From Paracoccus methylovorus (GTDB taxonomy: Bacteria > Pseudomonadota > Alphaproteobacteria > Rhodobacterales > Rhodobacteraceae): a DNA stretch of 64,000 bases. The DNA lies in contig NZ_CP070371.1 of the NCBI RefSeq assembly GCF_016919705.1, positions 773,501-837,500 of the forward strand. The letters run 5' to 3'. The first letter of the stretch is position 1. Each line of letters starts with the position of its first letter. Under the pieces are notes generated by a model. It did not search any database, had not been told where the DNA came from, and saw only the letters and a program-made list of their open reading frames with translations. A program made the translations under genes and the position numbers. Below are positions 53,654 through 62,487 of this stretch, piece by piece.

Positions 53654-53979
53654 CGGAACGCCTTGCCGAAATCATGGCAGAGCGCCGGGCGCTGGAGGTC
53701 CGGCAAGCATGGGATACCGTGCTGCGGACCCGCGAGGGCCGTCTGGTTATCTGGTCGATCCTCGAACGCTGCTACCCGTTTGCCCAGACCCATCACGGCA
53801 ACGAGATGGACGGCTGGCGCGCGGGTCAGCGCGAGGTCGGGCTGATGATCCTGAACGAACGCATCTTCCCGCATGACGTGGGCACCTTTGCCGCCATGCA
53901 GACCGAACACGCCGAGCTGATGGATCGCATCCAGCTCGCCGCAGAACAGCAAGCCGAAAGGGAACAAGCTGATGAGTGA
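53650..53979 (+). CDS. Bbp19-like phage protein
   Basis: 109 residues; VLRTREGRLVIWSILERCYP and GWRAGQREVGLMILNE match the Bbp19 family of Bordetella phage BPP-1, found next to portal and capsid genes. Function not known, perhaps assembly related. Overlaps both neighbours. Confidence 0.8.
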   Translation: MTERLAEIMAERRALEVRQAWDTVLRTREGRLVIWSILERCYPFAQTHHGNEMDGWRAGQREVGLMILNERIFPHDVGTFAAMQTEHAELMDRIQLAAEQQAEREQADE

Positions 53980-54613
53980 GGAAGCCAATGCCTCGACCGA
54001 TACCACCGAAGCCACCGCGGCGGCCACCACCGAAGCGGCCAATACCGATGTGACCGACGCGGCGGCAACTGCGGAAACCGCCGAAGCTAATGCGACCGAC
54101 GCCAACGCAGCGGCAGAGGGCGCGGATCCGGAAGCCTTCGCGCTCGCCGCCCCAGAAGGGGCCGAGGCATACCAGGCCGATTTCGACAAGTTCGCCGGCG
54201 ACATGGATTCGTGGCTCAAGGCCAATCCGGCCGCCACGGCGCGCGAGGCGCTGACCGAGGCGGCGAACCGGCAGGCGCGGCTGGTGGGCGAGGGACAGCA
54301 GGCAATGATCGAGCATCGCAATGCGCAGCTTGAAACGTGGGCCGGCGACCTACGCAAGGATGCCGAGTTCGGGGGCGAGAAATACGACGCCAACGTCGCC
54401 ACGGCCGTGAAGGGCCTTGAGGCGGTCGGCTCGCCCGAACTTCGCCAATTGCTCGACGATTCCGGCTTGGGAAGCCACCCGGACGTTGTGCGTGCCTTCT
54501 GGAAGGTGGGGCAGATGGTGGGCGACACCACTGTGGTCACCGGACAGGAAGGTTCTTCGACGCGGCGCAATTTCGCTGCCGCACTTTACGGCAACGGCAA
54601 CGGAAAGGACTAA
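53972..54613 (+). CDS. capsid scaffold protein
   Basis: 213 residues, highly acidic and Ala/Thr-rich in the first 50 residues (TTEATAAATTEAANTDVTDA), followed by helices EALTEAANRQARLVGEGQQA and the C-terminal STRRNFAAALYGN that is typical of the capsid-contact end of podovirus scaffolds. Located between portal and capsid as expected. Confidence 0.8.
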   Translation: MSEEANASTDTTEATAAATTEAANTDVTDAAATAETAEANATDANAAAEGADPEAFALAAPEGAEAYQADFDKFAGDMDSWLKANPAATAREALTEAANRQARLVGEGQQAMIEHRNAQLETWAGDLRKDAEFGGEKYDANVATAVKGLEAVGSPELRQLLDDSGLGSHPDVVRAFWKVGQMVGDTTVVTGQEGSSTRRNFAAALYGNGNGKD

Positions 54614-54616
54614 CCC

Positions 54617-55651
54617 ATGGCCGAGCTGAACGTTAAGAATCCGGGCCTTGTCGATATCCTGTCGCGCACGGACCCGGACGGCAAGATCTCCAACATCATC
54701 GAGCTTGCCGAGAAGTCGAACCCCATTCTCAAGGATGCGGTGTTCACCGAGTGCAACGACGGCACCAAACACCAGCACGTCATCCGCACGGGCATCCCGG
54801 AACCGGCGTTCCGCCGCTATAACGCGGGCGTCAAGCAGGGCAAGACCACCACCGCCAAGGTCGTGGACACTACCGGCATGGTCGAGGAGTTCTCGGTCGT
54901 GGACGAGGCGCTGGCCAAGCTGAACGGCAACGAGGCGGCATTCCGTGCCTCCGAGATGTCGGGCCTGATCGAGGGCTTCAACCAGTTCATGTCCCGCAAC
55001 ATGATCTACGGCTCCACGGCGGTCACGCCCGACGGGTTCATGGGGCTGGACGTTCGCTATGATGACCCTGCTGTCGCCTCTGGCCGCCAGCTCATCAACG
55101 CGGGCGGCAACGGATCGGACAATACCTCGATCTGGTTTGTAACCTGGGGGCCGCGCGCCACCACGCTGCTGTATCCCAAGGGTTCGGCGGCCGGCCTGTC
55201 CCACAAGGATATGGGCGCGCAGCTTTGGGACGCGCAGGATGGCAGCGGCAAGTTCCGCGCTCTGGTCGACCACCTGAAATGGGACATGGGCCTGTCGGTG
55301 GGCGACTGGCGCGGCAACGCCCGGATCTGCAACATCGACGTGTCGGCGCTGACCAAAGACGCCGCCACCGGTGCGGACCTGCTGGACCTGATGATTGACG
55401 CCGAGGAAATCATCGACACGGCCAGCCGCGTGGGCATCGACAGCAAGGGCAACCTCGTCGAGGGCAAGACCGTCATCTATGTCGGCCGCACCGTGGCAAA
55501 GTTCCTGCGCAAGCAGGCGCTGAACAAGAAGAACGTCCAGCTGCGTGTTGAGGAAGTCGCGGGCGAGCGTGTCACCATGTGGGGCGACATGCCGGTGCGC
55601 CGACTGGACGCGATCAGCAACGCCGAAGCGGCAATCACCTTCCCGAGCTAA
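54617..55651 (+). CDS. major capsid protein
   Basis: 344 residues. Main landmarks: LSRTDPDGKISNIIELAEKS, RYNAGVKQGKTTTAKVVDTT (P-domain-like) and NMIYGSTAVTPDGFMGLDVR; ends with VRRLDAISNAEAAITFPS. The size and flanking genes match the HK97-fold capsid of BPP-1 (Bbp17). ATG close after the scaffold stop with a good AAGGA site. Confidence 0.92.
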   Translation: MAELNVKNPGLVDILSRTDPDGKISNIIELAEKSNPILKDAVFTECNDGTKHQHVIRTGIPEPAFRRYNAGVKQGKTTTAKVVDTTGMVEEFSVVDEALAKLNGNEAAFRASEMSGLIEGFNQFMSRNMIYGSTAVTPDGFMGLDVRYDDPAVASGRQLINAGGNGSDNTSIWFVTWGPRATTLLYPKGSAAGLSHKDMGAQLWDAQDGSGKFRALVDHLKWDMGLSVGDWRGNARICNIDVSALTKDAATGADLLDLMIDAEEIIDTASRVGIDSKGNLVEGKTVIYVGRTVAKFLRKQALNKKNVQLRVEEVAGERVTMWGDMPVRRLDAISNAEAAITFPS

Positions 55652-55657
55652 GAACAG

Positions 55658-55680
55658 GCCCGGTCCGCTCAGGGCCGGGC
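55658..55680 (+). terminator. hairpin after the capsid gene
   Basis: GCCCGG / CCGGGC six-bp stem with an 11-nt loop, 7 bp after the capsid stop. No T-tract. Possibly reduces read-through so that capsid mRNA is in excess. Confidence 0.4.
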
Positions 55681-55708
55681 GTCACCATCATTTCGACAGG
55701 AGGATGCC

Positions 55709-56137
55709 ATGCATCTCGACGCACAAAACCTGTTCTCGGACGCGCAGGCCCTGACCGCCACGGCCGTCTCGACGAACCACATCGATCTGGGCGACACTGC
55801 GCAGCCGGTGCTGTCTCCGGTCAAGCTGACCCGCGACATCGGCGGCGGTTACGATATTCCGCTGCTGGTTCAAGTGGTCGAGGACTTCGCGGACGGCACC
55901 AGCGTCACGGTGCAGGTGCAGGTCGCGGCGGCCAACAGCTTCGCCAGCGCGAAGGTTGTGGCGGCTTCGCCGGCTGTGCCCGTTGCGCAGCTCAAGGCCG
56001 GCTTCAAGTTCCCGGTCCCGGTCATCCCGTTCGGCGCAGATCAGCGTTTCATGCGGCTGAACTATGTAGTGGCGGGCACTCCGACCGCCGGCAAGATCAC
56101 CGCCGGCATCGCGGCGGGGCTCCAGACCAATGGCTGA
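55709..56137 (+). CDS. Bbp16-like capsid cement protein
   Basis: 142 residues. MHLDAQNLFSDAQALTATAV, SVTVQVQVAAANSFASAKVV and PFGADQRFMRLNYVVAGTPT match the Bbp16 family of cement proteins of BPP-1-like phages. Stabilises the capsid shell. GGAGG lies 5 bp before the ATG. Confidence 0.85.
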   Translation: MHLDAQNLFSDAQALTATAVSTNHIDLGDTAQPVLSPVKLTRDIGGGYDIPLLVQVVEDFADGTSVTVQVQVAAANSFASAKVVAASPAVPVAQLKAGFKFPVPVIPFGADQRFMRLNYVVAGTPTAGKITAGIAAGLQTNG

Positions 56138-56456
56138 CGGCATGATCTGGGTGGTGGCCAAGCTGCGCGGGCAGACGCCCGACCGGCTCTGGCACGAATC
56201 TGCGGACGGCCCGTTTCAAATTGAGGCGGGTCTGTTCTCGGAACGCTGGATGCGCGAGGCCACCCCGGCCGAGGTGCGCGAGGCAACGGGGCAGGCCCCC
56301 GAAGCCACCCCGACCGGCGGCGCGAAGGACATGGCAGAGATGTCCGACGACGAACTGCGCGCCCATTACGAGGTGGTCATGGGCGAGAAGCCTCACCACG
56401 CGGCGAAGCGCGAGACGCTGATCGAGCGCATCACCGAGAAGCTGAACGCCGACTGA
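56130..56456 (+). CDS. phage structural-region protein with C-terminal HeH-like motif
   Basis: 108 residues. The end MSDDELRAHYEVVMGEKPHH and ETLIERITEKLNAD form the SAP/HeH type helix-extended-loop-helix, known for nucleic-acid contact. The front has VVAKLRGQTPDRLWHES. Possibly a head completion or internal protein. Overlaps the cement gene by eight bases. Confidence 0.6.
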   Translation: MADGMIWVVAKLRGQTPDRLWHESADGPFQIEAGLFSERWMREATPAEVREATGQAPEATPTGGAKDMAEMSDDELRAHYEVVMGEKPHHAAKRETLIERITEKLNAD

Positions 56457-56462
56457 TCGTCT

Positions 56463-56487
56463 GCCCGGCCCTGTCACGGGGCTGGGC
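56463..56487 (+). terminator. hairpin within the late operon
   Basis: GCCCGGCCC pairs with GGGCTGGGC (one G-U), 7-nt loop, followed by CTTTCCT. A weak terminator-like element before the tail genes. Confidence 0.5.
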
Positions 56488-56504
56488 CTTTCCTGGAGTT
56501 CGCC

Positions 56505-56585
56505 ATGCTCATCATCTTTGCCGTGAACTATGCCGCCGCTGTCATCGCCCTCCAAGCGATGGGGCTGTGGATCGACCCGCGATAA
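56505..56585 (+). CDS. 26-residue hydrophobic peptide
   Basis: MLIIFAVNYAAAVIALQAMG followed by LWIDPR; GGAG lies 7-10 bases upstream. A single membrane helix. Its size and location in the late operon suggest a real small phage peptide, function unknown. Confidence 0.45.
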   Translation: MLIIFAVNYAAAVIALQAMGLWIDPR

Positions 56586-56598
56586 CTGGAGCCCCCGC

Positions 56599-57207
56599 AT
56601 GCAATCTGCCATTGCCATCTGCAACGTCGCGCTGACCACCTATCTGGGGTCCCGAACCATCACGGCATTCGAGGAAAACTCGCCAGAGGCAGAGCAATGT
56701 AAGCTGCACTATGACCGGATTCGCCGATCGCTGCTGGAGCGCTGGCCATGGGTCTTTGCCTCACGTCGCGAATTGCTGGTCGAGGAGACGCTGAACGACC
56801 GTGCCGGCGCCTGGTCACATCGCTATGCCCGGCCGGGCCACATGGTTGCTGTCCGCTGGGTGAACGACCCCACTGCGGCGCGCATGGCAATGCAACTCGG
56901 CCAGACGCCCGATACTATGCGCGAGATGACGGCGGATTCGATCTATTCAGACGTGGCCGGCGCGGTGATCGAATACACCCGCGACGTCACAGACCCGACG
57001 ATATTCACCTCCGGTTTCGCGGACGCGCTCGCCGCCCATCTCGCTGCCGCCATTGCGATGCCGATAACCCGCGATGCGGCCAAGGTAACCGGCGCCAAGC
57101 GCGAGGCGGGGGAACTGCTGGATCACGCGATGGTCGCGGATTTCAACAGCCGTCCCGCGACGGAACAGACATTCTACCCCATGCAGTTGCAGGTTAGGGG
57201 ATACTGA
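56599..57207 (+). CDS. tail tubular protein A-like head-tail adaptor
   Basis: 202 residues from MQSAIAICNVALTTYLGSRT. ALTTYLGSRTITAFEENSPE and CKLHYDRIRRSLLERWPWVF are the signature start of T7 gp11-type adaptors. Forms the ring between portal and nozzle. The stop overlaps the next start. Confidence 0.88.
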   Translation: MQSAIAICNVALTTYLGSRTITAFEENSPEAEQCKLHYDRIRRSLLERWPWVFASRRELLVEETLNDRAGAWSHRYARPGHMVAVRWVNDPTAARMAMQLGQTPDTMREMTADSIYSDVAGAVIEYTRDVTDPTIFTSGFADALAAHLAAAIAMPITRDAAKVTGAKREAGELLDHAMVADFNSRPATEQTFYPMQLQVRGY

Positions 57208-59246
57208 TGCCAGCCGCTCGCATTCAGCCATCATTCGCCTCTGGCGTCCTCGGCCCTGCCCTGTGGGGCCGGATCGATCTCGCCCGCTATGACAGCGCCC
57301 TTCGCAAAGGGCGCAATGTATTCGTCCATGCTCATGGGGGCGTCAGCAACCGGCCTGGCCTGCGGTTTGTCTGCGAGGTCATGAACAGCGATTATCGTCA
57401 CCGGCTGCTGCCGTTCGTGCGCGAGTCTGACGACGCCACGGTTTTGATCTTCGGCCAGAACCAGTTGGGCTTTGTGAAGAATGGTGCGCGGGTGCAGTCT
57501 GGCGGCGTGGATTACACCATTGCTACGCCATGGTCCGCGAACGGGGCGCAGGCGCTGGATACCGTGCAGTCGGTTGACGTAATCTTCGCTGCTCACCGCG
57601 CGGCGGCTCCGCGCCGCATCATGCGGAATGGCGAAACGGATTGGACGATCAGCACCGTGCCTGTCAACCCGACTGTGGCAAGCCCGACGATCAGCAGCGT
57701 CACGCCTCGCAATAGCGGGACTGAGACCTATCGCTACCGCGTGACTGCCGTTGTCGGCGGGGTCGAAGGCTTCCCCTCGGCCAATGTCGCGACCACGGCG
57801 GCTGAGCTTTTGAGCATAGAGGGCGCATGGAACGACATCGCCTTTTCCGCGGTCACGGGTGCGACGGAATATCGTGTCTACAGGATGCGGAATGGTGTGC
57901 CGGGCTATATCGGGTTTACAACCAACACATCCTTTCGGGACGACAATATCTCCCCTGACAGCACAGTGACACCGCCAGTGCAGGCCAGCCTGTTCAACGC
58001 TGCCGGGAAATATCCTTCGGTCGTCTCGATCTATCAGCAGCGCCTGGCGTTCGGCGCGTCCGACAATCAGCCCGAGACGATCTGGATGTCGCGGGTCGGG
58101 GATTACCTGAACTTTACCCGCTCCCAGAACATGACCTCCTCCGATCGGGCAGAGTTCGACATGGCCGGTGAGCAGCTGAACCGCATTCGCGCCATGCTCC
58201 AGCTGCGCGAGCTTCTGGTGTTCACCAGCGCGGGGGAGTTTTCCGCGACCGGTCCCGATGGCGGATTCGATGCGCTGAACCCCATTGTCACCCAGCACGG
58301 GTATATCGGCAGCGCGACCGTCAAACCGCTGGTGGCCGATGATACCGTGCTTTTCGTGGACCGATCCGGGCGGGGCGTGCGCGATCTGCGCTATGCCTAT
58401 GAGAGTGACGGCTATTCAGGAAATGACCTGACCATCTTTGCCTCGCACTTCCTCCAGGGCCAGCGCATTGTCGGTTGGGCCATGGCGAAGAATCCGTGGT
58501 CAATTATCTGGATAGTGCTGGATAGCGGCAAGCTGCTGGCGCTGACCTATAAGCGCGAGCATCAGGTCTGGGCATGGACCGAAATGGATATCGACGGCGC
58601 GGTCGAAAGCGTGGCCTGCATCCCCGAAGGATCGAACGACGCCACCTATCTGATCGTGCGCCGCCTGATCGACGGCCAGCAGCGGCGCTATGTCGAGCGG
58701 TTCGACGACAGGGATTTTTCCACCGCATCCGATGCCTTCTTCGTGGACTGCGGCATTACCTATACCGGGGCCGCGGTGGCGACGGTTACCGGCCTTGATC
58801 ATCTGGAAGGGCGCGCGGTGGTAGCGCTGGCTGACGGCGATGTTATTCCCGGCCTGACCGTCACCGGCGGCGCGGTCACACTACCGCACGCGGCCAGCAA
58901 GGTGCACATCGGTCTGCCATTCACGGCGGAGATGGAAACCCTGCCGCCGGCGATCCAGTTCGATGATGTCGGGGCTTCGCGCGGTCGGCCGCACAGCGTC
59001 AGCGCGGTGCGCATCCAGATGGAGAACACCCGCGGCATCAAGGTTGTGACCGACGACGGGCGGGAAAGCGAACTGGTGCAGACCGGCGGCGATCTGTCTG
59101 AGGGAATTCCGCTCTGGACCGGCATGCACGAATTGACCGTGCCGGCGCAGTGGAATCGGGACGGCACTGTAACGATGCGGCAGGATTACCCGCTTCCCAT
59201 GACAGTGCTTGCCATCTCGGTCGAGCTGACTATCGGGCGAAACTGA
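57207..59246 (+). CDS. tail tubular protein B-like nozzle protein
   Basis: 679 residues. The N-terminal RIQPSFASGVLGPALWGRID with GGVSNRPGLRFVCEV and FVRESDDATVLIFG is the typical start; an immunoglobulin/FN3-like insert (TYRYRVTAVVGGVEGFPSAN) lies at residues 165-250. The rest is beta-propeller-like nozzle, with YPSVVSIYQQRLAFGASDNQ. Forms the short tail tube tip of podoviruses. Confidence 0.88.
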   Translation: MPAARIQPSFASGVLGPALWGRIDLARYDSALRKGRNVFVHAHGGVSNRPGLRFVCEVMNSDYRHRLLPFVRESDDATVLIFGQNQLGFVKNGARVQSGGVDYTIATPWSANGAQALDTVQSVDVIFAAHRAAAPRRIMRNGETDWTISTVPVNPTVASPTISSVTPRNSGTETYRYRVTAVVGGVEGFPSANVATTAAELLSIEGAWNDIAFSAVTGATEYRVYRMRNGVPGYIGFTTNTSFRDDNISPDSTVTPPVQASLFNAAGKYPSVVSIYQQRLAFGASDNQPETIWMSRVGDYLNFTRSQNMTSSDRAEFDMAGEQLNRIRAMLQLRELLVFTSAGEFSATGPDGGFDALNPIVTQHGYIGSATVKPLVADDTVLFVDRSGRGVRDLRYAYESDGYSGNDLTIFASHFLQGQRIVGWAMAKNPWSIIWIVLDSGKLLALTYKREHQVWAWTEMDIDGAVESVACIPEGSNDATYLIVRRLIDGQQRRYVERFDDRDFSTASDAFFVDCGITYTGAAVATVTGLDHLEGRAVVALADGDVIPGLTVTGGAVTLPHAASKVHIGLPFTAEMETLPPAIQFDDVGASRGRPHSVSAVRIQMENTRGIKVVTDDGRESELVQTGGDLSEGIPLWTGMHELTVPAQWNRDGTVTMRQDYPLPMTVLAISVELTIGRN

Positions 59247-59247
59247 C

Positions 59248-59715
59248 ATGGCGGTCACGGTCGCGCCCATCACGGCCGAGGTGATCGACACCTTGCTGCC
59301 GCGCCTTCGCCCTATCGATCGTCTGGAACTGGACTGCATGGGCAGCGGCGATGCGCGTGGCGATCTGCTGCGGCTTGTCGCGCAATCGCGCCGGTCCCGA
59401 GCAGCATACATGGATGGAGATCTTGTCTGTATCTTCGGGGTGAAGGCGGCGACGGCCATGTCCGACACCGGCTTCCCCTGGGCCTTGACAACACGCGCCG
59501 TGGACCTGCCGCAGGTGCGGCGCGAGTTCGTGGCAGGGTCGAGGGTCGGGGTGGAATGGCTGGGGCAGGATTTTCGCCGGCTCTGGAATCTGGTGGCCGA
59601 GGAGAACCTTGTCGCCCGGCGCTGGCTTCGGTGGATGGGGTTTCGGTTCGACGAGGAAAAGACGGCCATGCTGCGGGGGCATCGCTTCCTGCATTTTGAG
59701 ATGGAGAAGAACTGA
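59248..59715 (+). CDS. internal virion protein A-like / GNAT-fold protein
   Basis: 155 residues with VGVEWLGQDFRRLWNLVAEE and NLVARRWLRWMGFRFDEEK, the acetyltransferase-like fold of T7 gp13 homologs. No firm catalytic evidence. Between nozzle and internal virion protein B. Confidence 0.72.
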   Translation: MAVTVAPITAEVIDTLLPRLRPIDRLELDCMGSGDARGDLLRLVAQSRRSRAAYMDGDLVCIFGVKAATAMSDTGFPWALTTRAVDLPQVRREFVAGSRVGVEWLGQDFRRLWNLVAEENLVARRWLRWMGFRFDEEKTAMLRGHRFLHFEMEKN

Positions 59716-60296
59716 TGTGCCTCGACCCGCTTTCCGCCGCTCTGTCTGCCGCCGGTGCGCCTGTCGGGCCTATGGCGTGGCTTTCCAATATCTTCTCCAG
59801 CTTCGGCGGGCTCGGCACGGTGGCCACCGCCGCCTCTGGAGCGGCCAGCGCCTATGCCGCGGTCCAGCAAGGCAACGCTGCGCAGGCCGCGGCAGAGGCA
59901 ACGGCTAAGCAGCAGGAAGCCGCTGCCCGCGAATCCTTGCAGCAAGGCGAGGAGGAATCGGATCGCAGGCGCCGGGCCGGCGCGGGCCTTCTTGCCCAGC
60001 AGCGTGTCGCTATGGCGGCGAACAATGTCGATGTCAGCGCGGCCTCGGCCATCGAACTTCTCGACGACACGAAAGCGGGTATTGAGGACGACGCCTTTGC
60101 CATCCGGCAGAACTTCCGCAATCAGGCCGGCAATTATTCCCAGATGGCCACGAATAGCAGGGCAGAGGGAGGAAGCGCCGCGTCGCAGGGGCTTTGGGGT
60201 GGTGTCGGCACTATCCTGTCAACCGGTGCGCAGGTCGGATCGAAATACAGTCATTGGGCGCGTAACCGCAACTCGGCGCAGGGGAGTTTCGCTTGA
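59715..60296 (+). CDS. internal virion protein B-like (gp14-type)
   Basis: 193 residues from MCLDPLSAALSAAG, the usual Met-Cys start. A hydrophobic segment at residues 25-60 (SSFGGLGTVATAASGAASAY) and Ala/Gln-rich helices (EATAKQQEAAARESLQQGEE) suit an ejected pore protein. TGATG overlap with the next gene. Confidence 0.8.
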   Translation: MCLDPLSAALSAAGAPVGPMAWLSNIFSSFGGLGTVATAASGAASAYAAVQQGNAAQAAAEATAKQQEAAARESLQQGEEESDRRRRAGAGLLAQQRVAMAANNVDVSAASAIELLDDTKAGIEDDAFAIRQNFRNQAGNYSQMATNSRAEGGSAASQGLWGGVGTILSTGAQVGSKYSHWARNRNSAQGSFA

Positions 60297-62425
60297 TGGC
60301 AATGATCGTCCCAAAATATGAACGCAATCAGGTTGTGCAGACCCGCCAGCCCGTCGGGGTCACGCCGCGCCAGTCCGGTTTTGGGCAGGTCGCCAAGGGC
60401 GTCGCGGATGTCGGCAAGATGTTCGACCAGTGGCAGGCGGATGTGGATGAAGCTGACGCCAAGGCCGCGGATACCGATTTCGCAAAGATGGTCAGGCAGA
60501 CGCTCTACGACCCTGAGCGGGGCTATCTTAACGCGCAGGGTGGGGATGCATTGCAGCAACGCAAGCAAGCCGCTGAGACGCTGCAAAAAGCCTACGAGGA
60601 TCGCCTTGCGGGGTTGAGCCCGGCGTCGCGCGACATGGCCAGCAGGGCTATGCAGGGCCGTCTGGATTCCGCGCTTCTGGGCATAGATCAGCACGCCGGG
60701 CGTGAACGGTTGACCTATCTCGACGGTCAGTCGAAGGCGCGGGTTCAGTCCGCCATTGACGACGCCATCGTTGATCCCGCCAATCTGGCCCGGTCTCTCG
60801 GTATTGCTCGTGCCGAAGTCCAGGATCAGGCGCGCCTGAACGGCTGGTCGCCGGAACAGACGGATGTCGCTATGAAGGCGGCTGAGTCCGACATGCACGT
60901 CGGTATCGTTTCGCGCCTCGAAGCTGTGAACCCGGAGCAGGCATTGCAGTATCTCAATGCTCATCGTGACAGCATGGCTGGGGGTGCGGTTGCCAGTTTG
61001 GAGGGCAGACTTGTGCCGGAGGTCAAACGGCGCCGGGGGTATCAAGGCGGCATGGATGCGGCGGCCGGATATATGGGGGTCAATATCCAGCCTTCCTATT
61101 ACGAGGCCACGCGCGGGGCGGAAAGCGGCGGCAATGACGCAGCAAAGAACCCGAACAGCACGGCGACCGGCCGGTATCAGTTCATCCAAAGCACTTGGGA
61201 TGGCCTGCGGAAGCGCCGCCCGGATCTGGGGCTGACGGCAGACGGTAGGGCTGATCCGGCACAGCAAGAGCGTGCCATGCGGGCTTTCACCGAGGAAAAC
61301 GCGCGGACGCTGATCCGGGGCGGCGTGGCAATCACGAACGGGAACCTGTATGCCGCGCATTTCTTGGGCGTGGGTGGCGCGCTCAAGGTGCTGACCGCGC
61401 CCATGGGGGCGTCGGTTGCACAGATTGTCGGGCAAGGCGTAGTCGCGGCAAACCGCTTCCTTGAAGGGATGACGGTTGCGGACTTCATGGCTTGGACTGA
61501 GCGCAAAATGGGCGGGCAGGCGGCTGGCCCCTCCGGTGAAGCCTCTGGCACATCTCGCAGCCCGGTCTGGGATATCTTGCAGATCGCAGACCCGGATGAG
61601 CGGGCGGCGGCATGGCAGGGATATCAGGCAGTATCAGGCCAACTGGCCGCCGAGGCGAAGGCGCGGCAGGATGCCGCGGTTGAAGCTGCATTCAACGCAA
61701 TCAATCAGGGTGGGTCTGTCAACCAGCTCTCCCCAGAGCAACTGTCTTTGCTCGGTATGTCCGGCACATCGTCGCTGATCGAATACGAGAATAAGGTTAA
61801 GGCCGGGCAGCGGCCGGAAACAGACCCCGAGTTATTCGTGGAACTGACCATGGAGGCTGAGGTCAACCCCGGCGCTTTTGCGTCCCGCGATCCTCTGGAA
61901 TGGCGGAACCGGCTCAGCGATTCCGATTTCAAATCGCTGGTTCAAAAGCAGGCCGAGATACAGAAGGGCGAAACCAACCCGTCTTCGGCGGCGACGGTTT
62001 CGACCATAAACACTGTCACGAAGGACCTGCTTGTCTCTGCCGGTATCGACGACAAGAAGAAGTCCGGCGCGCAGCAGGTGGCCAAGCTGCAAGAAGGCCT
62101 GCTCCGGTGGTCGCAGTCGTTTCAGGCACAGAACGGCGGGCGCACGCCGACGCATCTGGAAATTCGTGAGCAGGCAAATGCCATGCTCTTGCCCGTGGTC
62201 ATCGACCCGCCGGGGCTGTTCAACTCGGTGAATGGACGCGCTTTCGAAATCGATTTCGATGGCGTGACCCCTGGCGACATCGTGGACGGAAGCCTCAAAA
62301 TTGCAGGCGAAGCCGTCGCACCCGAAGTGATCGAGGCATTCGTGCAGGAATTCGAAGCCGCCCTCGGGCGCGCGCCGACACCGCAAGAGGTGGTGGAGGG
62401 GCTAGCCTGGGCGCAGGCCCGCTGA
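60296..62425 (+). CDS. internal virion protein with lytic transglycosylase domain
   Basis: 709 residues from MAMIVPKYERNQV. Helical throughout, with a soluble lytic transglycosylase motif ATRGAESGGNDAAKNPNSTA-TGRYQFIQSTWDGL around residue 265-300 (catalytic Glu in RGAESGG). It opens the peptidoglycan during DNA ejection, corresponding to gp15/16 of T7. Rest of the chain is unassigned. Confidence 0.85.
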   Translation: MAMIVPKYERNQVVQTRQPVGVTPRQSGFGQVAKGVADVGKMFDQWQADVDEADAKAADTDFAKMVRQTLYDPERGYLNAQGGDALQQRKQAAETLQKAYEDRLAGLSPASRDMASRAMQGRLDSALLGIDQHAGRERLTYLDGQSKARVQSAIDDAIVDPANLARSLGIARAEVQDQARLNGWSPEQTDVAMKAAESDMHVGIVSRLEAVNPEQALQYLNAHRDSMAGGAVASLEGRLVPEVKRRRGYQGGMDAAAGYMGVNIQPSYYEATRGAESGGNDAAKNPNSTATGRYQFIQSTWDGLRKRRPDLGLTADGRADPAQQERAMRAFTEENARTLIRGGVAITNGNLYAAHFLGVGGALKVLTAPMGASVAQIVGQGVVAANRFLEGMTVADFMAWTERKMGGQAAGPSGEASGTSRSPVWDILQIADPDERAAAWQGYQAVSGQLAAEAKARQDAAVEAAFNAINQGGSVNQLSPEQLSLLGMSGTSSLIEYENKVKAGQRPETDPELFVELTMEAEVNPGAFASRDPLEWRNRLSDSDFKSLVQKQAEIQKGETNPSSAATVSTINTVTKDLLVSAGIDDKKKSGAQQVAKLQEGLLRWSQSFQAQNGGRTPTHLEIREQANAMLLPVVIDPPGLFNSVNGRAFEIDFDGVTPGDIVDGSLKIAGEAVAPEVIEAFVQEFEAALGRAPTPQEVVEGLAWAQAR

Positions 62426-62426
62426 C

Positions 62427-62440
62427 CACCGCCATATATC
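62427..62440 (+). promoter_or_regulatory. candidate late promoter motif, copy 3 (partial)
   Basis: CACCGCCATATATC shares CATATATC and 9-10 of 14 bases with the two upstream copies, and lies 47 nt before the next ATG. Confidence 0.5.
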
Positions 62441-62487
62441 GACCGCTCCTCGCTTCCTAGCCTGCAGGCGACAGAAGCGAGGACATC

